DNA from: an uncultured Thermomicrobiales bacterium
GTDB lineage: Bacteria; Chloroflexota; Chloroflexia; Thermomicrobiales; UBA6265
Reading direction: 5' to 3'
Assembly (NCBI GenBank): GCA_902806355.1
Contig: CADCWI010000091.1
Location: 1-21,655, forward strand
DNA: 21,655 nt
Part shown: positions 15,659-21,655 of the stretch, piece after piece
Layout: each line of letters opens with the position of its first letter
How positions within the stretch are numbered: position 1 is the first letter of the stretch
The notes under the pieces: generated by a model
The model's database searches: none
What the model saw: the letters and a program-made list of their open reading frames with translations, nothing else
Told to the model about the DNA's origin: nothing
Program-made: the position numbers and the translations under genes

Positions 15659-16474
15659 TTATCCCGAGGTGACATCGCGTCGGGTGAAGACGGCGTACGA
15701 CAACGCAATGAAGACGACGGTGTACAGCGCCAGCACACCCGCCGACATCCATGCTTCGCTCGCCGACGCATCTTCCAGAGCATTGTTCATGCTCAGCAGG
15801 CGGGTCGAATGAAACTCGATCCCAACTTGCCGGACCGTCTCGAAGCGGTCGCTCAGGAGGCCGAGCAATCCCCACAATGCCGGTTCCAGCAATCCCAGGG
15901 CGATCCCCACGCTGATGCCGACCGCGTTCGAGCGCGTCAGCAGGGCCAGGCTGAAGGCAATCGCGATGTAAGGAAGGTTCGCCACCAGGACCCTCGCGAA
16001 CGCGATCACCCAGTCGCGCAGCATCCCCGAACTGGGTCCGACGAACTCGCCCGCCATCGACGACGTGATCGCGGAAAAGACCGCGGACGACAACAGCGCC
16101 ACCAGGAACAGGAAGACTGTGTAGAGGCCAATGGTGATCCATTTGGCCGTCAGCAGGCTGCTCCGGGTGCGGGACCTCGCGATCAGCGGCCGCACCGTGT
16201 TCCAGCCGTACTCGTTGCCGATCAGACCGGAGGCCATCACGATCAGCATGATGCCGACGAACAGGCCACTGACCTGCATGCCGACCTCGAATACCCGCGG
16301 CAGCGCCAGGTCCCGTGCGATATCCGCCGCTTCAGCGCTGTCCGACAGCGTTTGTGAGGCGATGTAGAACGCGGCGTAGATACCACCGGTCACGAGAACC
16401 GTGATCAGCATCAGGATCATCGACTGCGGTCGCTTCCGCAGCCGGAACAGTTCGCTTTGCAACATCGGAATCAC
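15659..16474 (-). CDS. ABC-2 type transporter permease
   Basis: A 271-residue inner-membrane protein with six predicted helices, the membrane half of an ABC-2 exporter. It starts with the typical cytoplasmic helix MLQSELFRLRKRPQS, then SMILMLITVLVTGGIYAAFYIA. The conserved MASGLIGNEYGWNTVRPLIARSRTR, where the coupling helix contacts the ATPase, follows, and the C-terminal helix ends before FTRRDV. The EYGWNTVR segment is characteristic of permeases paired with BcrA/CcmA-like ATPases. The start is GTG 16474 with CTGGAG seven bases upstream. It follows the ATPase gene by 36 bases on the same strand, so the two form one operon. The substrate is unknown; related systems export peptides, lipids or antibiotics. 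Confidence 0.9.
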   Translation of the reverse strand: MIPMLQSELFRLRKRPQSMILMLITVLVTGGIYAAFYIASQTLSDSAEAADIARDLALPRVFEVGMQVSGLFVGIMLIVMASGLIGNEYGWNTVRPLIARSRTRSSLLTAKWITIGLYTVFLFLVALLSSAVFSAITSSMAGEFVGPSSGMLRDWVIAFARVLVANLPYIAIAFSLALLTRSNAVGISVGIALGLLEPALWGLLGLLSDRFETVRQVGIEFHSTRLLSMNNALEDASASEAWMSAGVLALYTVVFIALSYAVFTRRDVTSG

Positions 16475-16510
16475 AGCTACACTCCAGGGTGGAAAACAAG
16501 GGACTCGCGA

Positions 16511-17587
16511 TTACCGGCCAAACCGGAGACGTCGCCTGGATCGCGGCTCCGAAGTCGCATCGTCCTGACCGGCGGGACCATCGATCTCCTCGGTCATTTC
16601 CAGGAACAAGTCTTCCAGGGTGCTGTGCTTGGGCGCGATCGTCCCGGCGAAGATGCCACGCTCGACAAGCGCCCGGTTGATCGTCGTTCCGGATTCCGGC
16701 GGCGCGACCACGATCACCTTCGCGCCATCAATCGTTACCTGCTCGACACCGGGAAGCGGTCGGATCGCGCGGAGAGCGGCCTCCGGATCATCATCGGGCA
16801 CCGTCACCTCGATGTACCCGCCACGTCGCAGGAGGTCGTCGACGCTCCCTTCGGTGATCAGCTTGCCCCGACGCACGATCAGCACTCGATCGCTGACCTG
16901 CTCGACCTCGTGCAGCATGTGGCTCGCGAGAAGGACACCGTGGCCCTGGTCGGCGAGCCGGGGGATGATCTCCCGGATCTCCCGCTGACCCGCCGGATCC
17001 AGCCCATTCGTCGGTTCGTCGAGAATCACCAGCGCCGGATCGGAGAGGAGGGTCGAGGCGATCCCGAGACGCTGCTTCATGCCGAGTGAATAGGTCTTGT
17101 ACGTGTGCCTGGCCCGTTCGGTCAGGTTGACCAGAGCCAGCAGCTCGTCAATCCGTCGTTCCGGGATGTTGCCGATCATCAACGCGTGTGCCTTGAGGTT
17201 GTCACGCCCCGAGAGATACGGATAGAAGGCGGGATTCTCGATGATGGCGCCGACCTTCTCGGCGACGATCGGGCGGTTCTGGCTCAGGTCCTGACCCGCG
17301 ATCTGGACCGTTCCGCCCGTGGGCTCGATCAGGCCGAGGATCATGCCGACGGTTGTGCTCTTGCCAGCCCCGTTTGGCCCGAGGAATCCGAGCACCTCCC
17401 CGGTCCTGACCACGAGACTGAGGTTGTCGACAGCGACAATGCCCTTGAAATGCTTGGTCAGGTCGGAGGTTTCAAGGATCGTTTCCCCCGTTGCCTGATT
17501 GCGGCGACCAACCCCGCCGATACCGGGCGACGATCCATTCCGGGGAATATCGACCGCGTGAACGCGGGCAACGGTGGTGGTATGCAT
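16511..17587 (-). CDS. ABC transporter ATP-binding protein, BcrA-like
   Basis: A 358-residue ATPase subunit of an ABC-2 exporter. About 36 extra residues precede the ABC domain. Walker A is GPNGAGKST (70-78), the Q-loop region ENPAFYPYLSGRDNL (117-131), the signature YSLGMKQRL (166-174), Walker B LVILDEP (186-192) and the switch His in LLASHMLHE (H223). The ENPAFYPYLSG segment, in place of the usual Q-loop, is typical of the bacitracin-exporter (BcrA) group. A C-terminal domain of about 100 residues (YIEVTVPDDDPEAA to TLEDLFLEMTEE) is also usual for this class. ATG 17587 has GGAGAG upstream. The downstream permease is its partner; together they would export a hydrophobic compound or remodel envelope lipids. 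Confidence 0.93.
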   Translation of the reverse strand: MHTTTVARVHAVDIPRNGSSPGIGGVGRRNQATGETILETSDLTKHFKGIVAVDNLSLVVRTGEVLGFLGPNGAGKSTTVGMILGLIEPTGGTVQIAGQDLSQNRPIVAEKVGAIIENPAFYPYLSGRDNLKAHALMIGNIPERRIDELLALVNLTERARHTYKTYSLGMKQRLGIASTLLSDPALVILDEPTNGLDPAGQREIREIIPRLADQGHGVLLASHMLHEVEQVSDRVLIVRRGKLITEGSVDDLLRRGGYIEVTVPDDDPEAALRAIRPLPGVEQVTIDGAKVIVVAPPESGTTINRALVERGIFAGTIAPKHSTLEDLFLEMTEEIDGPAGQDDATSEPRSRRRLRFGR

Positions 17588-17674
17588 GGGACTCTCCAGG
17601 AGTAGATGCGCCGATGGAGATGGACAGGTTCGCGGCGGGTACCGCCAGTTGCAATGTGTTCCATCCGGGTTGGT

Positions 17675-17693
17675 ATGAATGCATCATGAATGC
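17675..17693. repeat. Short direct repeat in the ABC operon leader
   Basis: ATGAATGC occurs at 17675-17682 and again at 17686-17693, an 11-base offset, about one helical turn, placing both copies on one face of the DNA upstream of the ATPase gene. It may be a regulator site or chance. Confidence 0.3.
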
Positions 17694-17728
17694 CGCGCGT
17701 AACGCCGTTGCGGAAAGTCTGTGTCGGA

Positions 17729-17757
17729 ACTGTAACGAACAGCGTGGATAGACCCAA
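17729..17757 (-). promoter_or_regulatory. Possible promoter of the ABC operon
   Basis: On the minus strand, TTGGGT (17757-17752), a 17-base spacer and TACAGT (17734-17729). The boxes are moderate matches and the leader would be about 135 bases. Confidence 0.4.
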
Positions 17758-17775
17758 CAGGTGAAGGCAAACTGC

Positions 17776-18651
17776 CTAACGCCCCCAGAACGACACAAGC
17801 GACATCGATGCCACACCGATCGCGGTGACGAGCATGCCGAGACCCATCGCCGGACTAATCCGCTCATCGAACAGGACCCAGGCCATGATGGCGGTCACCG
17901 GGGGTGTGAGGTACATCAGGCTTGCGACCTGGACGGCGGCACCCCGCTGGATGAGGAGGAACAGGAGCGACATCGCGCCGATCGAGAGCACGACGATCGA
18001 CCAGACCAGCGCCAGGATCAACGACGGCGCCGGCTCGATCTCCCGCGTTTCACCGAACGCCGCCACCGGGACGACCAGCAACAATGCCGCGGCGAACTGG
18101 ATTACGCTGCCGGCCCTGAGGTCGAACCGCGGGCAGAACCGCTTCTGATAGAGCGTTCCCGCGGTGATGGCGAGCAACGCGGCGACCGCCATGCTGACGC
18201 TCGTGGCCGACAACCCTGTCAGCGAGAGCCGATCCCATACAACCAGTGCCACGCCGAGGAAACCAAGCACAAGCCCTCCCCATTGGCGTGGTGCGACCCG
18301 CTCGTGAACCAGCGATCCGGCGATCGCCGTCAGCACCGGCTGCAAGCCGACGATCAGCGCCGCCACCGCGGCGCCCATCCCATGCCGCACGGCCTCGAAC
18401 ACGCCCAGCAGGTATCCGCCCTGGAGCAGCAAGCCGACCACCGCCAGATGCAGCACGAGGGTCCGCGAAGGCATGCGGACGCGCATCAACCAGACCGCAG
18501 GCACCATCAGGAGAAGCGTCCCGCCGAACCGGATCGTGAGAAAAGTCGCCGGCTCGGCGTACGGCATGCCGTACCGCGCGCCAATGAACCCGGTGCTCCA
18601 GAGCAGCACGAACACCGGCGCCACCATCCGCGCCGCCACCTCGGTGGACAT
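17776..18651 (-). CDS. EamA (DMT) family transporter
   Basis: A 291-residue membrane protein with two EamA repeats and ten predicted helices. The first repeat starts at VAPVFVLLWSTGFIGARYGM and contains FLTIRFGG. The second begins near VSMAVAALLAITAGTLYQKRF and ends with VASLMYLTPPVTAIMAWVLFDERIS, the conserved EamA motif. Members of the drug/metabolite transporter superfamily export amino acids, nucleosides or other metabolites; the substrate here cannot be told. ATG 18651 has no good ribosome site. A TTG four codons upstream (18663) has AGAAGG seven bases before it and may be the real start. It is divergent from the deiodinase-like gene, which is almost 500 bases away. Confidence 0.9.
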   Translation of the reverse strand: MSTEVAARMVAPVFVLLWSTGFIGARYGMPYAEPATFLTIRFGGTLLLMVPAVWLMRVRMPSRTLVLHLAVVGLLLQGGYLLGVFEAVRHGMGAAVAALIVGLQPVLTAIAGSLVHERVAPRQWGGLVLGFLGVALVVWDRLSLTGLSATSVSMAVAALLAITAGTLYQKRFCPRFDLRAGSVIQFAAALLLVVPVAAFGETREIEPAPSLILALVWSIVVLSIGAMSLLFLLIQRGAAVQVASLMYLTPPVTAIMAWVLFDERISPAMGLGMLVTAIGVASMSLVSFWGR

Positions 18652-19142
18652 CCGATCGATCAACGAGCGGCCTTCTGGTGAAACGGGTGAGACAATGGTC
18701 GATATGCCCCTTCTCGGAATCGGAGGCCATTGTATGTCGGTATGGACAGAACGCCTACAACGGTGATGCTCTGACATCGGCAGCAAGAAGGAGAGGAGGC
18801 CATTCAGATCGTGCCGCCATCAACACAGCGCGTTCCCGCCAGGCTCCCGGTATACGTTCCATCGCCGACAAGGCTGAGACCCGATCAGCCAGCAGTGGTC
18901 CTTTAAGCCTGCGATCGCCCTACGCTCGACCAAACGGGGACGGCCCCGAGCTGATCGACTCGTCGTTCGACGCTGGTAGGATTGATTATCCGGTGCAGCA
19001 TCTTGGTCGATGCGCCTCTCGTAGAAATCGCCGGTGCACGGCCCTGCCGTCACACCACAAACACCAACAACAGGCGACTGGACGTGCGGCACGAGCACGC
19101 GGCAGCACCAGTTCACGAACAGAAGGACCCATTCATTCCACC
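18652..19142. other. Long divergent intergenic region
   Basis: About 490 bases between the EamA gene and the deiodinase-like gene. No intact gene was found. TACAAT at about 18734-18729 on the minus strand could be a -10 box for the EamA gene, but its -35 is poor. TAGGAT near 18980 on the plus strand could be a -10 box for the downstream gene, again without a clear -35 box. No strong hairpin was seen. Confidence 0.4.
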
Positions 19143-19934
19143 GTGAGCAGCGCAACCGGAACGGTTTACCGCTACGCCCGTTTCACACGCGGGATCCTGT
19201 TCAAAGACATGGCATTTCGGGGTGGCCCGTCCCCTGGCCTGCCGATGCCGGACTTCGACCTGCCGACGACCGACGGCGGCCGGGTCCGTTTGCGCGACTT
19301 CATCGGCAAGCGACCAGTCGTGCTTGTCTGCACATCGATTACCTGTCCGATGGCGGCAACTATGGGACCAGAGTTGAGACGGCTGCATTCCGAATTCGGT
19401 GATCGGATCGCCTTCATCGCGCTGTACGTCCGGGAGGCGCACCCTGGGGAGCGCTACCCGCAGCCCGACACTCTCGAACAGAAGCTCGCGCACGCGCGGG
19501 CCTATCAGGCCCTCGATCCATTCCCATGGCCCGTCGCCGTGGACGGCCCTGACGGGGAGTTGCACCGCGCGTTGGACCCGAGGCCCAACGCGGCCTATCT
19601 GGTCGATACCCGAGGCAATGTCGCGTTCCGGTCGCTCGCCTCGAACGACGAGCGGGTGCTTCGCGAGGGACTGCACAGGTTGGTGGCGGGACATCCGCTT
19701 CCAATCGGCGAGCGCGAGCCGCGGATGGTTCCCAGGTTGAAAGCGGTCGGCGTGATGCGCGAAGTACTGAATCTCGCCGGGCAGGAAGCCAAGCGCGATG
19801 TCCGGAAGGAACTCCCGGGGTCTATCCGTTGCTCTGCCTGGCAGCGCTGTTCAGCCCACTCCGGCCGCTCGCCCGAGGTATTGCCGCGATCTCGATCAGC
19901 GGGGGTGGCCTTGCTGCGGTACTTGGCCGCCTGA
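19143..19934 (+). CDS. Deiodinase-like thioredoxin-fold protein, frameshifted near the end
   Basis: A redoxin-like protein resembling the iodothyronine-deiodinase family (thioredoxin fold). The N-terminus TVYRYARFTRGILFKDMAFR is followed by MPDFDLPTTDGGRVRLRDF. The active-site region TSITCPMA puts C68 where deiodinases carry selenocysteine (C63 lies five residues before), and IALYVREAHPGERYPQP matches the deiodinase EEAH segment. PWPVAVDGPDGELHRALDPRPNAAYLVD and FRSLASNDE complete the domain. Activity on thyroid hormone is not implied; a peroxidase or reductase role is likelier. The start is uncertain: GTG 19143 keeps the family N-terminus but has only AAGGA 15 bases upstream, and ATG 19210 is internal. 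After AKRDVRKE near 19815 the next frame reads GVYPLLCLAALFSPLRPLAR and ends at 19945, a better ending, so one base is probably missing. Confidence 0.82.
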   Translation: MSSATGTVYRYARFTRGILFKDMAFRGGPSPGLPMPDFDLPTTDGGRVRLRDFIGKRPVVLVCTSITCPMAATMGPELRRLHSEFGDRIAFIALYVREAHPGERYPQPDTLEQKLAHARAYQALDPFPWPVAVDGPDGELHRALDPRPNAAYLVDTRGNVAFRSLASNDERVLREGLHRLVAGHPLPIGEREPRMVPRLKAVGVMREVLNLAGQEAKRDVRKELPGSIRCSAWQRCSAHSGRSPEVLPRSRSAGVALLRYLAA

Positions 19935-19961
19935 CCTGGCTCTGAAAGCGTCAGCACTAGC

Positions 19962-20230
19962 CTAGCTTGCGCCTCGCCGCGCCAAGCGATCAATGCGCCC
20001 GATCGCGATCGACGCCGCTTCGCCCCGAGCCAGTGCCCGAGCAGACCCAGACCGACACCGCGTTCCAGCCAAGGCGACGCATCCATAAGCAGCGGGACAT
20101 CCGGCCCTTGATGCCGGGAACGGCGCCAGGAACCGGCCGAGGATCAACGAGATCAGTGCTCGGCAACGAAGGCTGCCCGTCTCCCCGCCATTGTGGCCAA
20201 CATGCGAAGAACGCGTCGGCCGGAATAGCC
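19962..20230 (-). pseudogene. Frame-broken remnant, family unknown
   Basis: Protein-like minus-strand segments occur in order but in different frames: VLRMLATMAGRRAAFVAEH, then LISLILGRFLAPFP, then GIKGRMSR, then MDASPWLERGVGLGLLGHWL. Joined, they give a hydrophobic, basic protein end of about 85 residues. At least three single-base shifts are needed. It lies directly downstream of the small membrane-protein gene and may have been its operon partner. I do not recognise the family. Limits are approximate. Confidence 0.35.
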
Positions 20231-20275
20231 GTCGGCGCCCCGTCCGGGCACCCGACCTGGTTGCGCCAGCATCCG

Positions 20276-20782
20276 CTACCCGGCCCGGTCCAGAGCGTCC
20301 AGGGCGGTGTCCGTGGCCACTCCGAGGACCGCGTGGGCAACCAGTCCTCGAGCATGCGCCTGCCATGGGTAGGCGGTGGGCCCGGAAGCAAGGCCGAGGA
20401 GGGGATTGAGCACTTCATCGTTGACAAGGAACAAGCCCACACCGTACAGGAGTCCTCGCCCCGCACGCAGCCCTCCGACTCGATGCCGGAGCGGACCATA
20501 GAGCATTCCCGGCACGACGCCAAGCGCGTAGTGCACCACCAGCCCTGCCGTGTTCGGTTGCTCGGACGAGAGGTCAGCGCCAAACACCCGTGCCAGCTTC
20601 ACCGCGGCAACGTGCGCAGGGTCCTTTCTCTCGACCCGGGCCACCTTCTCCCGCTGGAGGGCACGACGGTCCTCGCGTCGATACAGGAGCCAGCCAACCC
20701 GATCCATCAGCCAAACACCAACCGCGCCAGCCGCGGCGCCTTTGATCACGTCCGCGGTAACACCGTTGCTCTTTGGGTGCAT
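20276..20782 (-). CDS. Small membrane protein, possibly DUF1440/YagU-like
   Basis: A 168-residue protein with three or four hydrophobic segments: VIKGAAAGAVGVWLMDRVGWLLY, GLVVHYALGVVPGMLYGPL, GLLYGVGLFLVNDEVLNPLLGL and GLVAHAVLGVATDTALDAL. A charged cytoplasmic loop (YRREDRRALQREKVARVERK) separates the first two. The Gly-rich helices and the VHYALG and YPWQAHARGLVAH motifs look conserved, and similar proteins are often annotated as DUF1440 or YagU-like, but I am not certain of the name. ATG 20782 is chosen for GGAGGGG about six bases upstream. The neighbours on both sides of the same strand are broken genes. Function is unknown. Confidence 0.8.
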   Translation of the reverse strand: MHPKSNGVTADVIKGAAAGAVGVWLMDRVGWLLYRREDRRALQREKVARVERKDPAHVAAVKLARVFGADLSSEQPNTAGLVVHYALGVVPGMLYGPLRHRVGGLRAGRGLLYGVGLFLVNDEVLNPLLGLASGPTAYPWQAHARGLVAHAVLGVATDTALDALDRAG

Positions 20783-20875
20783 GTGTACCCCTCCAGTTGG
20801 TCGAACGCGGTCGCGCTTAACCGGTTCCCTACGGGTTGGCGAGATCGCGAGCCTGCAACATGCGCACAAGCAAGA

Positions 20876-21141
20876 TCACTGCCCAACAGCCAGGATGACT
20901 GCGGCCGCTGCGCCGAGGGCGTCTGCGGTCTCCAGCCAGGGAATACGGACTGGCCCTCCATGTCAGTAGCGAGAACGCGAACAGCGCAGGTACCAGGGAC
21001 ACGTGCCCATGTCCATCCTCGACGCGGCGGGCTTCAGATTGACGTGCGATCTGCCATTGGTCGAAGGTTTTCAGCGGGGATGCGGGTGCACCCGGGCCGG
21101 TCCATTGTGGCCCATGGTCGCCACGTCCGCTCCAGATGCAA
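20876..21141 (-). pseudogene. Frame-broken remnant upstream of the membrane-protein gene
   Basis: On the minus strand a frame from about 21141 reads GRGDHGPQWTGPGAPASPLK, then TFDQWQIARQSEARRVEDG and HGHVSLVPALFAFSLLT. Near 20965 it must shift by one base to continue as HGGPVRIPWLETADALGAAA and AVILAVGQ, stopping at 20876. Both halves look like a real small membrane-associated protein. No start codon with a ribosome site was found. The family is not recognised. It probably formed an operon with the gene at 20276-20782. Confidence 0.4.
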
Positions 21142-21325
21142 CGACAGGAGCGTCCTTTATCCCTGATACATGCCCCCTAGTTCAGTGCTCGCTGCACCCC
21201 CTCGGCTGGGCGCTGGTCCTCGGAAGCTGGGTTTCCACTCGGCGACGATGCCCATCCATGTGCCCACCGTGATAAGGTGCGAGCATTCAGGTGAAACACT
21301 GTCGAGAACGGTGAGGAGGTGCTCC
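21142..21325. other. Intergenic region before the last gene
   Basis: Divergent gap of about 180 bases with no protein-like frame. It should contain the promoter of the gene at 21326, but no clear -35/-10 pair was seen. Confidence 0.4.
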
Positions 21326-21655
21326 ATGGCTCGATACCGAGGTGTCCTGTTCGTACCGGTGCTGATGCTCGTCGCCATGATGGGCGTGTCCCGCGATGCA
21401 CCCGTGTCGGGGTTCCAGAACGTCGCCACCCCCTTGGCAACTCCCATCGCATCACCTGTCGCCGCGTCCGGTATCGTCCTGCTGACGGAGGATCAGGTCC
21501 CGAACGGCCTGATCATCATTGATGACCGGGAGCGCTCTCTCGACGAGATTACCGCCAACTTCAGCGACCCCGCCGCCGCCCGTGAGCGATTCCTCGCCTG
21601 GGGGTGGCAGCGCAACAGCATCCGCGCCTTCAACGTGCCACAGGGAACCTCGCTG
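21326..21655 (+). CDS. Secreted protein of unknown function, 3' end cut off
   Basis: The frame is open from ATG 21326 to the window edge (110 codons). GAGGAGG stands about six bases before the ATG. The product has a short basic start (MARYRG), a hydrophobic signal segment (VLFVPVLMLVAMMGVS), then the low-complexity ATPLATPIASPVA, a composition common just after the signal peptide in secreted Thermomicrobiales-like proteins. The mature part begins VLLTEDQVPNGLIIIDDRER, followed by SLDEITANFSDPAAARERF and a Trp-rich LAWGWQRNSIRAF. It may be an extracellular sensor or binding protein, but no family is recognised. Confidence 0.85.
   Translation, partial: MARYRGVLFVPVLMLVAMMGVSRDAPVSGFQNVATPLATPIASPVAASGIVLLTEDQVPNGLIIIDDRERSLDEITANFSDPAAARERFLAWGWQRNSIRAFNVPQGTSL

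Noticed and set aside
17761..18681. Plus-strand frame of 306 codons opposite the EamA gene
   Set aside because: Extremely rich in His, Arg, Gln and Asp, the antisense signature of a hydrophobic membrane protein.

Overview
The window is high-GC bacterial DNA with short intergenic gaps. It carries recA with an upstream CGAACATCTGTTCG element (the Gram-positive/Chloroflexota type of LexA box), secreted proteins with long Pro/Thr linkers (including a TPLATPIASPVA-like stretch after a signal peptide), NlpC/P60 and SH3b domains, and an ArsR-AHSA1-reductase cluster. Together these suggest a member of Chloroflexota, most likely near Thermomicrobiales. That placement is inferred from protein style and was not tested by a search.

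Layout. 1-703: 3' part of a secreted SH3b-NlpC/P60 cell-wall hydrolase, followed by a strong hairpin terminator. 909-2129: divergent YceI-like protein and MarR regulator. 2130-2646: no intact gene, one decayed reading frame and the recA terminator. 2647-3865: recA with promoter and SOS box. 3999-7814: a large secreted subtilisin-like protease with three discoidin (F5/8C) domains and an SH3b domain, broken by two frameshifts and one stop. 8237-11189: a membrane GT-C type glycosyltransferase and a PLP-dependent D-threonine-aldolase/alanine-racemase-fold enzyme. 11283-14973: ArsR regulator, AHSA1/SRPBCC protein and three RibD-C/DHFR-like reductase copies, the middle one dead. 15115-15550: DUF2277 gene with terminator. 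15659-17587: ABC-2 exporter (ATPase and permease). 17776-18651: EamA transporter. 19143-19945: deiodinase-like thioredoxin-fold protein with a probable frameshift near its end. 19962-21141: a small membrane protein flanked by two frame-broken remnants. 21326-end: start of a secreted protein of unknown function.

How the genes fit together. Most units are small independent operons. Recognisable regulatory pairs are MarR/YceI (divergent), ArsR/AHSA1 (translationally coupled, with a palindromic operator over the -10 box), and LexA control of recA. The ATPase and permease form one exporter.

The most notable overall feature is the density of disabled genes. Five or six loci carry single-base deletions, nonsense codons or a lost start codon, while neighbouring housekeeping genes are intact. 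This could be real gene erosion or local sequence error; the substitutions to stop codons favour at least some real decay. I did not find a convincing previously undescribed multi-gene system. I saw no rRNA or tRNA gene, CRISPR array or intact mobile element.
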